Positions 1-6,484 of a stretch of DNA of 6,728 nucleotides are shown piece by piece. The first letter of the stretch is position 1. Every line of letters starts with the position of its first letter. A program made the position numbers and the translations under genes. The notes below the pieces were generated by a model that was not told where the DNA came from, made no database searches, and saw only the letters and a list, made by a program, of their open reading frames with translations. This DNA is from Gammaproteobacteria bacterium (GTDB taxonomy: Bacteria; Pseudomonadota; Gammaproteobacteria; JALTLT01): assembly GCA_027001815.1 (NCBI GenBank), contig JALTLT010000112.1, positions 1 to 6,728 of the forward strand, given 5' to 3'.

Positions 1-1029
1 GTGATGGTCGACCCGCAGGCGGCGACCGAACTGGAACGGACCCTTGCGGCGGCTGGTGTCTCCACCCGGGTGGCCGCGGGTGCCGCTGCGCTGGAGGAGG
101 CGGCGGCGCTGCCGGAGGTGGCCAGCGTGATGGCGGCGATCGTCGGCGGGGCGGGGTTGCCTCCAACCCTGGCGGCGGCCCGTGCGGGCAAGCGGGTGCT
201 GCTGGCCAACAAGGAGGCGCTGGTGATGGCCGGGCGGCTGCTGATGGAGGAGGTGGCGGCCAGCGGTGCCGAACTGCTCCCCATCGACAGCGAGCACAAC
301 GCCATCTTCCAGTGCATGCCGGCCGGCTTCCGCGGCGGACTGGCCCCCATCGGGGTGGAGAAGATCCTTCTCACCGCCTCCGGCGGGCCGTTCCGCTCCG
401 TGCCGCTGGCGGAGCTGGAGAGGGTCACGCCGGACGAGGCGTGCAACCACCCCAACTGGGAGATGGGTCGCAAGATCTCGGTGGATTCGGCGACCATGAT
501 GAACAAGGGGCTGGAGGTGATCGAGGCCCACTGGCTGTTCGGCGCGTCGCCGGAACAGATCGAGGTGGTGATCCATCCCCAGAGCATGATCCACTCCCTG
601 GTTCAGTACAACGACGGCTCGGTGCTGGCGGAGCTGGGCAATCCCGACATGCGCACGCCGATCGCCCACGCCCTGGCCTGGCCGGACCGGATCGCTTCCG
701 GAGTGGAACCGCTGGACCTCGTTGCGGTCGGAAGACTGGACTTCGAGGCGCCCGACCTGGAGCGCTTCGCCTGTCTGCGGCTCGCCTTCGAGGCGCTGCG
801 TGCCGGCGGCTCCGCAAGCGTGGTGCTCAACGCCGCCAACGAGGTGGCGGTGGCCGCCTTCCTCCACGGGCGGCTCGGCTTTCTGGGCATCCCCGCGGTG
901 ATCGAGGAGACGCTGCAGCGGGTGGAACACGGCCCGGCGGAGACGCTGGAGGAGATCCACGAGTTCGACCGCCGTGCGCGGCGCGTGGCCGAGGAGCTGG
1001 TGAGCGGAATGGTGGAGAGCAAGGCATGA
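1..1029 (+). CDS. dxr: 1-deoxy-D-xylulose 5-phosphate reductoisomerase (DXR/IspC), 5' end outside window
   Basis: DXR converts 1-deoxy-D-xylulose 5-phosphate to 2-C-methyl-D-erythritol 4-phosphate with NADPH in the cytoplasm, the first committed step of the MEP isoprenoid pathway. The window holds 342 codons; by comparison with the 398-residue E. coli enzyme about 55 N-terminal residues, including the GSTGSIG-type NADPH loop, lie upstream. The initial GTG is therefore an internal valine, not a start. Visible hallmarks (window residue numbers): LLANKE at 67-72; the metal-binding DSEHN at 96-100 (D96, E98); the flexible-loop HPNW at 150-153; GRKISVDSATMMNKGLE at 156-172 with the third metal ligand E172; HPQSMIHS at 192-199; and LNAANE at 276-281, followed by the C-terminal helical domain. 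All expected catalytic residues present here are intact. The stop overlaps the rseP start (ATGA), implying translational coupling. Family assignment is essentially certain. Confidence 0.97.
   Translation: MMVDPQAATELERTLAAAGVSTRVAAGAAALEEAAALPEVASVMAAIVGGAGLPPTLAAARAGKRVLLANKEALVMAGRLLMEEVAASGAELLPIDSEHNAIFQCMPAGFRGGLAPIGVEKILLTASGGPFRSVPLAELERVTPDEACNHPNWEMGRKISVDSATMMNKGLEVIEAHWLFGASPEQIEVVIHPQSMIHSLVQYNDGSVLAELGNPDMRTPIAHALAWPDRIASGVEPLDLVAVGRLDFEAPDLERFACLRLAFEALRAGGSASVVLNAANEVAVAAFLHGRLGFLGIPAVIEETLQRVEHGPAETLEEIHEFDRRARRVAEELVSGMVESKA
1014..1017 (+). promoter_or_regulatory. Ribosome binding site of rseP, inside the end of dxr
   Basis: A GGAG core lies 8 bases before the ATG at 1026 and 11 bases before a second in-frame ATG at 1029. 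The 8-base spacing favours the first ATG, which forms the ATGA overlap with the dxr stop. The site lies within dxr coding sequence, as expected for coupled genes. Confidence 0.5.
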
Positions 1030-2378
1030 TGGAGAGTCCGGCGGGTTACCTGATCGCCTTCCTGGTGGCGCTGGGCGTGCTCATCACCGTCCACGAGTTC
1101 GGTCACTTCTGGGTGGCCCGGAGGCTGGGGGTGAAGGTGCTGCGTTTCTCCGTCGGATTCGGCCGTCCGCTGCTGCGGCGGCGGGGGCGGGACGGTACCG
1201 AGTACGTGCTCGCGGCCATTCCCCTCGGCGGTTACGTGAAGATGCTGGGGGAGGAGGAGGACGAGATCCCGGAGTCCGAGCGCCATCGCGCCTTCAGTTC
1301 CAAGCCGCCGCTCTCCCGGATCGCCATCGCCTTCGCGGGTCCGTTGTTCAACTTCCTCTTCGCCATTCTCGCCTTCTGGCTCATGTACACCCTGGGTGTT
1401 CCGGGGCTGCGCCCGGTGGTGGGGGATGTGGAGCCCCAGGGGATCACCGCCCGCGCCGGATTCCGGAACGAGGATCTGATCCTCCGGGTGGATGGCAGGG
1501 AGACGCCCACCTGGCAGACGGTGCAGACCGCCCTGGTGGAGGGAATGCTCGCGCGCAAGGTGATGGAGATCGAGGTGGAGACCCGGGAAGGGGGGCGGGC
1601 GACGCGTCACCTGGACCTCGCCGGGGCAGGGGATCCGGTGGAGGTGGAGAGTCTCTTCGATACCCTCGGCTTCCGGCCCTGGGGACCGCCGGCGGTACTC
1701 GGCGAGGTGCTGCCGGACGGTGCCGCGGCGGCCGCCGGCCTGCGCGCCGGTGATCGTATCGTGGCCGTGGATGGCGAGCCCATCCGCTACTGGACAGAGT
1801 GGGTCAAGGTGGTCCGCGGCCATCCGGGACAGGTGCTCCATCTGGAAGTGGAACGGGAGGGCCGTACCCTTCGCCTGTCGATGACCCCCGCCCTCCGCGA
1901 GGGGGACGACGGCCCGGTGGGTGTGGCCGGAGTACGGCTTCCCGAGCGCTACGTGGATCGCCTCTACACCGTCCAGCGCCATGGTCCGTTCGGTGCCCTG
2001 GCGAAGGGGGTGGAGAAGACCTTCGATACCTCCCTGCTGATGGTCAAGGTGCTGTGGAAGGTGGTGACCGGTGACGCCTCGCTGAAGAACATCAGCGGCC
2101 CCATCACCATCGCCCAGTTCGCCGGTGAATCGGCCGCCATGGGGCTCGTACCCTTTCTCAGTTTCCTGGCGGTCGTCTCCATCAGCCTGGGAGTACTCAA
2201 CCTGATGCCGGTGCCGATCCTCGACGGTGGGCACATCCTCTTCTATGCCATCGAACTGGTAAGGGGCAGGCCGGTTTCCGAGCAGGCCCAGCTCGCCGGG
2301 CACCGGATCGGCATCCTGCTGCTGCTCGCCCTCATGGGGCTGGCCTTCTACAACGATTTTGCGCGCCTGCTGGGCTGA
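1026..2378 (+). CDS. rseP: RseP, inner-membrane site-2 zinc metalloprotease (sigma-E pathway)
   Basis: RseP is an intramembrane M50-family protease that, after DegS clipping, cuts the anti-sigma factor RseA within the membrane and so releases sigma-E; it also clears remnant signal peptides (family knowledge from E. coli). The product is 450 residues, the same length as in E. coli. The first transmembrane segment (about 8-30) carries HEFGH at 23-27, with zinc ligands H23 and H27 and catalytic E24. A membrane-associated loop holds PLGGYVKML (66-74), followed by the second membrane segment with GPLFNF at 105-110. Two periplasmic PDZ domains follow, at roughly 125-215 and 220-305, the second with GLRAGDRIVAVDG at 238-250. 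SGPI is at 357-360, and the third zinc ligand D400 sits in NLMPVPILDGG (392-402). A last hydrophobic helix spans about 427-441. The start at 1026 is preferred; ATG 1029 would shorten the protein by one residue. No defect seen. Confidence 0.97.
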   Translation: MMESPAGYLIAFLVALGVLITVHEFGHFWVARRLGVKVLRFSVGFGRPLLRRRGRDGTEYVLAAIPLGGYVKMLGEEEDEIPESERHRAFSSKPPLSRIAIAFAGPLFNFLFAILAFWLMYTLGVPGLRPVVGDVEPQGITARAGFRNEDLILRVDGRETPTWQTVQTALVEGMLARKVMEIEVETREGGRATRHLDLAGAGDPVEVESLFDTLGFRPWGPPAVLGEVLPDGAAAAAGLRAGDRIVAVDGEPIRYWTEWVKVVRGHPGQVLHLEVEREGRTLRLSMTPALREGDDGPVGVAGVRLPERYVDRLYTVQRHGPFGALAKGVEKTFDTSLLMVKVLWKVVTGDASLKNISGPITIAQFAGESAAMGLVPFLSFLAVVSISLGVLNLMPVPILDGGHILFYAIELVRGRPVSEQAQLAGHRIGILLLLALMGLAFYNDFARLLG

Positions 2379-2384
2379 AGGGGA
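2379..2384 (+). promoter_or_regulatory. Ribosome binding site of bamA (bears on start choice)
   Basis: The purine run AGGGGA directly follows the rseP stop. It lies only 2 bases before an in-frame GTG at 2387, too close for efficient initiation, but 11 bases before ATG 2396 and 14 before ATG 2399. This favours ATG 2396 as the bamA start. The spacing is rather long, so the choice stays tentative. Confidence 0.45.
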
Positions 2385-2395
2385 CTGTGACGACC

Positions 2396-4771
2396 ATGAT
2401 GAGAACGACGACGAACCGGTTGGCACTCTTCTGCGGGTTGCTTCTCCTGCCACTCTCGGTCTTCGCCTTCCAGCCCTTCGTGATCGAGGACATCCGGGTC
2501 GAGGGCGTGCAGCGCCTGTCGGCGGGCACCGTTTTCAGTTATCTGCCCCTCAAGGTGGGAGAGAGGATCGACGAGCTGCGCGCCGCGCAGGTGATTCGTG
2601 CCCTGTTCAAGACCGGCTTCTTCAACGATGTGCGTCTGGAGCGGGAGGACAATGTCCTCGTGGTGGTGGTCAGGGAACGGCCGTCCATCGCCAGCATCGA
2701 CATCGAGGGCAACCGGGACATCGAGACCGATCAGTTGATGGAGAGCCTGAAGGGCATCGGCATGGAGGTGGGGCTGGTCTACAACCGTTCGGTGCTGGAG
2801 AAGGTCCAGCAGGAGATGCAGCGCCAGTACTTCGCCAACGGCAAGTACGGAGTGCGGATCACCACCACGGTCGACGAGCTGCCGCGCAACCGGGTCGCCA
2901 TCAAGCTGAAGGTGGAAGAGGGAGAGGCGGCCCGCATTCGCGAGATCAACATCGTGGGGAACGAGGTGTTCGACGACGAGACGCTGCGCAACCAGTTTAC
3001 CCTCACCACTCCCGGCCTCTTTACCTTCATCAGCGGCTCCGATCAGTATTCCAAACAGAAGCTCGCCGGTGATCTGGAGGCGCTGCGCGCCTGGTATCTC
3101 GACCGCGGCTACCTCAGGTTTCGCATCGAGTCGACCCAGGTGAACATATCGCCCGACAAGAAGTCCATCTACATCACCGTCAATGTGGACGAGGGGGAGC
3201 AGTACACGGTCCGCGACTTCGAACTGACGGGCAAGTCGGTGGTACCGCTCGAAGAACTCGAGAAGCTGGTGGTGATCCAGCGGGGTGACGTCTACTCCCG
3301 TAAGGCGGTGACCGCATCCACCTCCCTGATCACCAAGCGGCTCGGCAATGAAGGATTCGCCTTCGCCAACGTCAACGCCGTACCGGAGGTGGACGACGAG
3401 AAGCGGGAGGTGAGCCTCACCTTCTTCGTCGATCCGGGCAGGCGTGCCTATGTGCGGCGCATCGAGATCAGCGGCAACAGGGTGACCCAGGACGAGGTGA
3501 TCCGTCGCGAGTTGCGGCAGATGGAAGGTTCCTGGCTCTCCACCGAGCGTGTGGATCGCTCCCGTACCCGCCTCAACCGCCTCGGTTTCTTCGCCGACGT
3601 CAATGTGGAGACACCCGCGGTGCCGGGTACCTCTGACCAGGTCGACGTCCACTATACGGTGGAGGAGCGACCGTCGGGCAATTTCCTCGGCAGTGTCGGC
3701 TACTCCCAGACCGACGGTCTGCTCTTCTCCATCAATCTTCAGGAGAGCAATTTCCTGGGTACCGGCAAGCGGGTCGGTGTCCAGGTGAACACCAGTTCGG
3801 TGAGCACCGTCTACAAGATCGACTACAACAACCCCTACTACACCATCGATGGCATCAGTCGCGGTTTTGCTCTCATCTACCAGCAGACCGATGCCGAGGC
3901 GGCCAACATCTCCAACTACAACCTCGACATCATGGAAGGGCGTTTCAACTGGGGGATCCCCATCTCCGAGTACAATCGCATCTTCACCAATCTCGGTCTG
4001 CGACAGACCAAGATCTATGCGGGTTGCTACGCTTCCGAGGAGGTGACCGCCTTCATGCTGGAGTATGGGGGCATCCAGGAGTGTATCCCAATCGAGGAGA
4101 CCGACGACGAGGGCAACACCACCGTCATCGGTTACGACGAGAACATCACGCCGGCAGCCATCAACAGCATCGAGGCGGGCTTCGGCTGGTCGCGGGATAC
4201 GCGCAATCGGGCGATCTTCGCCAACCGCGGCGCCCAGCACAAGGTCTCCCTCGATTTCGCCCTGCCGGGCGGAGACATGGAGTACTACAAGCTGCGCTAC
4301 CGCTACAAGCAGTACTTCCCCCTGTTCGGCGACTGGGTCTGGATGGTGCGTGCTGATCTGGGGTACGGGGATGGATATAGCACCACCGATGCGTTACCAT
4401 TCTACAAGAACTTCTATGCCGGCGGGCCGAAGACGGTGCGGGGCTACCGGCAGAATACCCTTGGTCCCAGGGACAGTAATTCCGATCCCATCGGCGGCAG
4501 TCTGTTGACCACCGGGGGGTGGGAGCTGATCGTGCCGCTGCCTTTCGAGAGTTCGGGCAAGACCTTCCAGATGAGCCTGTTCTTCGATGTGGGCAACGTG
4601 TTCCGCGACGTGGACGCCTTCGACGCCCAGGAACTGCGTGCGTCGGTGGGCGTCTCCGGTACCTGGATGTCGCCCATCGGTCCCATCGAGATGAGCCTGG
4701 CGCAGCCAGTCAACGACCAGCCGGATGACGATATCGAGGGCTTCCAGTTCACCCTGGGTTCCACGTTTTGA
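2396..4771 (+). CDS. bamA: BamA, outer membrane protein assembly factor (Omp85 family)
   Basis: BamA is the essential core of the BAM complex and folds and inserts beta-barrel proteins into the outer membrane. From ATG 2396 the product has 791 residues (E. coli: 810). A signal peptide ends in SVFA at 21-24, with mature protein beginning FQPF. Five POTRA domains follow at about 27-96, 97-177, 178-268, 269-348 and 350-424, each showing the recurrent I-x-V/I-x-GN or similar strand and a Gly-Tyr/Phe turn. A C-terminal 16-strand-type barrel spans about 425-791. It contains the diagnostic VRGY of loop L6 at 681-684 (VRGF in E. coli) and ends in a terminal aromatic, GSTF, the beta-signal. Loop L6 is short and lacks the E. 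coli cysteine pair; instead C544 and C563 lie in the long acidic loop aligned with L4. GTG 2387 and ATG 2399 are alternative starts affecting only the signal peptide. It lies 17 bases after rseP and is probably co-transcribed with it. Confidence 0.97.
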   Translation: MMRTTTNRLALFCGLLLLPLSVFAFQPFVIEDIRVEGVQRLSAGTVFSYLPLKVGERIDELRAAQVIRALFKTGFFNDVRLEREDNVLVVVVRERPSIASIDIEGNRDIETDQLMESLKGIGMEVGLVYNRSVLEKVQQEMQRQYFANGKYGVRITTTVDELPRNRVAIKLKVEEGEAARIREINIVGNEVFDDETLRNQFTLTTPGLFTFISGSDQYSKQKLAGDLEALRAWYLDRGYLRFRIESTQVNISPDKKSIYITVNVDEGEQYTVRDFELTGKSVVPLEELEKLVVIQRGDVYSRKAVTASTSLITKRLGNEGFAFANVNAVPEVDDEKREVSLTFFVDPGRRAYVRRIEISGNRVTQDEVIRRELRQMEGSWLSTERVDRSRTRLNRLGFFADVNVETPAVPGTSDQVDVHYTVEERPSGNFLGSVGYSQTDGLLFSINLQESNFLGTGKRVGVQVNTSSVSTVYKIDYNNPYYTIDGISRGFALIYQQTDAEAANISNYNLDIMEGRFNWGIPISEYNRIFTNLGLRQTKIYAGCYASEEVTAFMLEYGGIQECIPIEETDDEGNTTVIGYDENITPAAINSIEAGFGWSRDTRNRAIFANRGAQHKVSLDFALPGGDMEYYKLRYRYKQYFPLFGDWVWMVRADLGYGDGYSTTDALPFYKNFYAGGPKTVRGYRQNTLGPRDSNSDPIGGSLLTTGGWELIVPLPFESSGKTFQMSLFFDVGNVFRDVDAFDAQELRASVGVSGTWMSPIGPIEMSLAQPVNDQPDDDIEGFQFTLGSTF

Positions 4772-4855
4772 AGAGACTCCTGACCGATCCGGAAACGGCA
4801 GGCCCGCTGGCCGAAATGCCCCGGACAACCTGAACCCCTGGTATTGCGAGGGAAC
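4772..4855 (+). other. bamA-skp intergenic spacer, 84 bases
   Basis: This is the longest non-coding stretch in the window. I see an imperfect inverted repeat, CGGC at 4796-4799 with GCCG at 4810-4813, extended inward by a G-T and a G-C pair around an A-G mismatch. No T-run follows, so it does not look like an intrinsic terminator. I could not recognise a convincing -35/-10 pair or a sigma-E type promoter (GGAACTT-like with TCAAA/TCTGA-like). Its last bases hold the skp ribosome binding site. Confidence 0.4.
4848..4853 (+). promoter_or_regulatory. Ribosome binding site of skp
   Basis: GAGGGA lies just ahead of ATG 4856, with the AGG core ending 4 bases before it, a somewhat short spacing. An in-frame TTG at 4844 would lie upstream of this site and is disfavoured. 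The ATG at 4856 gives a normal signal peptide. Confidence 0.5.
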
Positions 4856-5401
4856 ATGACCAAGAGCAAATCGATCAGAGTGCTGGCCGCCGGCCTGCTG
4901 TTTTTCGGGGTGACCGTCGCCACCTGGGCCGAAGGTGGACACATCGCCTTCGTCAATGTCTCCCGGGTACTGGAGGAGGCGCCCCAGGCGGTGGCCGCCA
5001 ACCGTCGACTGGAGAAGGAGTTCGAGGTCCGCAACAGCCAGTTGCTGAAGTTGCGCAAGGAACTCCGCCAACTGGAGGATCGTCTTGCCCAGGAAGGGGT
5101 GACCATGAGCGAGAGCCAGCTCAAGAAGCTGGAGCGGGACATCCGCTCTCTCAAGCGGGAGATCCGCCGCGCCCAGGAGGACTACCGCGAAGATCTCAAC
5201 ATCCGCCGCAACGAGGAGCTGAGCCGCCTGCAGAAGCGTGTCTACCAGACCATCGTCTCCCTGGCCAAGTCCGAGAAGTACGATATGGTCCTGGGTGACG
5301 GCGTGATCTACGCCTCGCCGGCGGTGGATATCACCGCCAAGGTGCTGGAGATGCTCCAGCAGGAGTTCAAGAAGAGCGAGGCGGGCGGCGGCAAGGAGTG
5401 A
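4856..5401 (+). CDS. skp: Skp/OmpH periplasmic chaperone for outer membrane proteins
   Basis: Skp is a trimeric, jellyfish-shaped periplasmic holdase that binds unfolded outer-membrane proteins emerging from the Sec translocon and keeps them soluble on the way to BAM (family knowledge). The product is 181 residues against 161 in E. coli. It has a signal peptide with a basic start (MTKSKSIR), a hydrophobic core at about 8-23, and a likely cleavage after ATWA at 22-25. A short beta segment, IAFVNVSRVLEEAP (30-43), is typical of OmpH-family N-termini. A long, highly charged coiled-coil region at about 48-130 is rich in K, R and E and probably forms the tentacle hairpin, with the turn near the GVTMSES segment (81-87). 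The chain returns to the trimerisation body with YDMVLGDGVIYASPAVDIT (142-160), a family signature, then a last helix and a Gly/Lys-rich tail (AGGGKE). It is placed between bamA and lpxD, as in E. coli. Sequence identity in this family is low, but architecture and position agree. Confidence 0.94.
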   Translation: MTKSKSIRVLAAGLLFFGVTVATWAEGGHIAFVNVSRVLEEAPQAVAANRRLEKEFEVRNSQLLKLRKELRQLEDRLAQEGVTMSESQLKKLERDIRSLKREIRRAQEDYREDLNIRRNEELSRLQKRVYQTIVSLAKSEKYDMVLGDGVIYASPAVDITAKVLEMLQQEFKKSEAGGGKE

Positions 5402-5432
5402 CCGGCCTCTCCCGGTTCTGGCGGGTGATCGC

Positions 5433-6479
5433 ATGAAGGCTCCGGTAACCATTTCCCTCCATGAGCTCGCGGAGCGGCTGGGTGGTGAGCTGCGGGGCGA
5501 CGGTGAACTCCTCATTGGAGGAGTGGCCGGGCTCGATCAGGCCGGGCCCGGTGAACTCGCCTTCCTCGCCCACAGGAAATATCGTCCCAAGCTCCGCGAG
5601 ACCCGGGCCGGCGCGGTCATCCTCTCTCCGGCCGAGGTGGAACACTGCCCGGTGGCGGCGGTGGTGGTGACCAATCCGCAGCTCGCCTGGGCCAGGGCTC
5701 TGGCCGTGCTCTACCCCGAACATCGTCCTGCACCGGGGGTCGCACCTTCCGCGGTGGTGGCGCCCGGGGCCGAGATCGATCCTTCCGCCCATCTGGGTCC
5801 CTGTGTGGTCGTGGAGTCGGGGGCGCGAATCGGTGCCGGGGTGGTGCTCGGTCCGGGCTGTTTCGTGGGCCGCGAAGCGACCATCGGCGAGGGCAGCCGG
5901 CTGCTGGCAAACGTGACTCTCTACCACGACTGTCATATCGGTCGGAACTGCCTCATTCACGCCGGTACGGTGATCGGATCCGACGGCTTCGGGCTGGCCA
6001 ACGACGGGGGGCGCTGGGTCCACATCCCGCAGATCGGCCGGGTGATCGTCGGTGACGACGTGGAGATGGGTGCCAACTGCGCCATCGACCGCGGCGCCCT
6101 GGGTGACACCGTGATCGAAGAGGGGGTCAAGCTGGACAACCAGGTCCACGTGGCCCACAACGTGCACATCGGCGCCCATACCGCCATCGCCGGCTGCGTC
6201 GGCATCGCCGGCAGCACCCGCATCGGCGCTCATTGCGCGGTGGGCGGAGCGGCTGCCATCACCGGTCATATCGAGATCGCGGATGGTGTACAGATCGGCG
6301 GCATGGCGATGGTCACACGCTCCATCCGCGAGGCGGGTGCCTGGGCTTCGGGACTGCCGGCGCAGAGACAGGCGGAGTGGCGGCGGGCCGTCGTCCGTTT
6401 CCGCAACATCGACGAACTGGTCAAGCGGGTCGAGGAGCTGGAACGGCGCCTGCAAGAACAGGAAAATAAGGAAGACTGA
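5433..6479 (+). CDS. lpxD: LpxD, UDP-3-O-(3-hydroxyacyl)glucosamine N-acyltransferase
   Basis: LpxD transfers a 3-hydroxyacyl chain from ACP to the 2-amino group of UDP-3-O-acylglucosamine, the third step of lipid A synthesis, in the cytoplasm. The product is 348 residues (E. coli 341). An N-terminal uridine-binding domain (about 1-100) includes GELAFLAHRKY at 40-50. A left-handed beta-helix of hexapeptide repeats follows at about 103-295 (for example IGAGVV, IGEGSR, IGRNCL, IGAHTA). The catalytic histidine is H242 in VAHNVHIG (240-247), equivalent to E. coli H239, and a further conserved histidine is H279 in ITGHIEI. GSDGFG (182-187) is a family motif of the nucleotide/acyl pocket. A C-terminal helix at about 325-348 (NIDELVKRVEELERRL and an acidic end) matches the ACP-contacting C-terminal extension known in the family. 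The start ATG 5433 has only a weak GGGTGA upstream, but the N-terminus aligns well. It follows skp after 31 bases. Confidence 0.97.
   Translation: MKAPVTISLHELAERLGGELRGDGELLIGGVAGLDQAGPGELAFLAHRKYRPKLRETRAGAVILSPAEVEHCPVAAVVVTNPQLAWARALAVLYPEHRPAPGVAPSAVVAPGAEIDPSAHLGPCVVVESGARIGAGVVLGPGCFVGREATIGEGSRLLANVTLYHDCHIGRNCLIHAGTVIGSDGFGLANDGGRWVHIPQIGRVIVGDDVEMGANCAIDRGALGDTVIEEGVKLDNQVHVAHNVHIGAHTAIAGCVGIAGSTRIGAHCAVGGAAAITGHIEIADGVQIGGMAMVTRSIREAGAWASGLPAQRQAEWRRAVVRFRNIDELVKRVEELERRLQEQENKED
6468..6474 (+). promoter_or_regulatory. Ribosome binding site of fabZ, inside the lpxD 3' end
   Basis: AAGGAAG ends 10 bases before ATG 6485 and lies within the last codons of lpxD. It is a good Shine-Dalgarno match. 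With only 5 bases between the lpxD stop and the fabZ start, it supports coupled expression. Confidence 0.6.
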
Positions 6480-6484
6480 ACATC

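Noticed and set aside
1..3. GTG at the window edge as the start of dxr
   Set aside because: It aligns with an internal position near residue 56 of E. coli DXR, and the NADPH-binding N-terminus would be missing. The gene simply enters from upstream.
312..1025. Extension of the rseP reading frame upstream to 312
   Set aside because: This part of the frame lies over dxr and translates to Arg/Gly/Ala-rich shadow sequence. RseP has its normal N-terminus and the E. coli length of 450 residues when started at 1026.
603..2453. A 616-codon open frame on the minus strand opposite dxr and rseP
   Set aside because: It spans two well-supported genes on the other strand, has no family resemblance, and has the composition expected of an antisense shadow in GC-rich DNA.
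2380..2470. BamA N-terminus as a lipoprotein signal because of a cysteine in the hydrophobic core
   Set aside because: The residues before the cysteine (ALF-C) do not form a lipobox, and a standard signal peptidase I site (SVFA) follows. BamA is not a lipoprotein.
2348..4240. A 630-codon open frame on the minus strand opposite bamA
   Set aside because: The translation is low-complexity, rich in H, D, V, L and G, with no recognisable domain. The plus strand encodes an unmistakable BamA here. In GC-rich genes with strong third-position bias, one antisense frame often stays free of stops, so this is a shadow.
5401..5416. Inverted repeat ACCGG / CCGGT just after skp as a terminator
   Set aside because: The stem is only 5 base pairs with a 6-base loop and no following T-run. 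lpxD starts 17 bases later, so termination here is unlikely. Short GC stems arise by chance in such DNA.
4394..5515. A 373-codon minus-strand frame across the bamA-skp junction
   Set aside because: It is rich in L, Q, H, G and A with no domain. It covers parts of bamA, all of skp and the lpxD start, all of which have strong plus-strand support.
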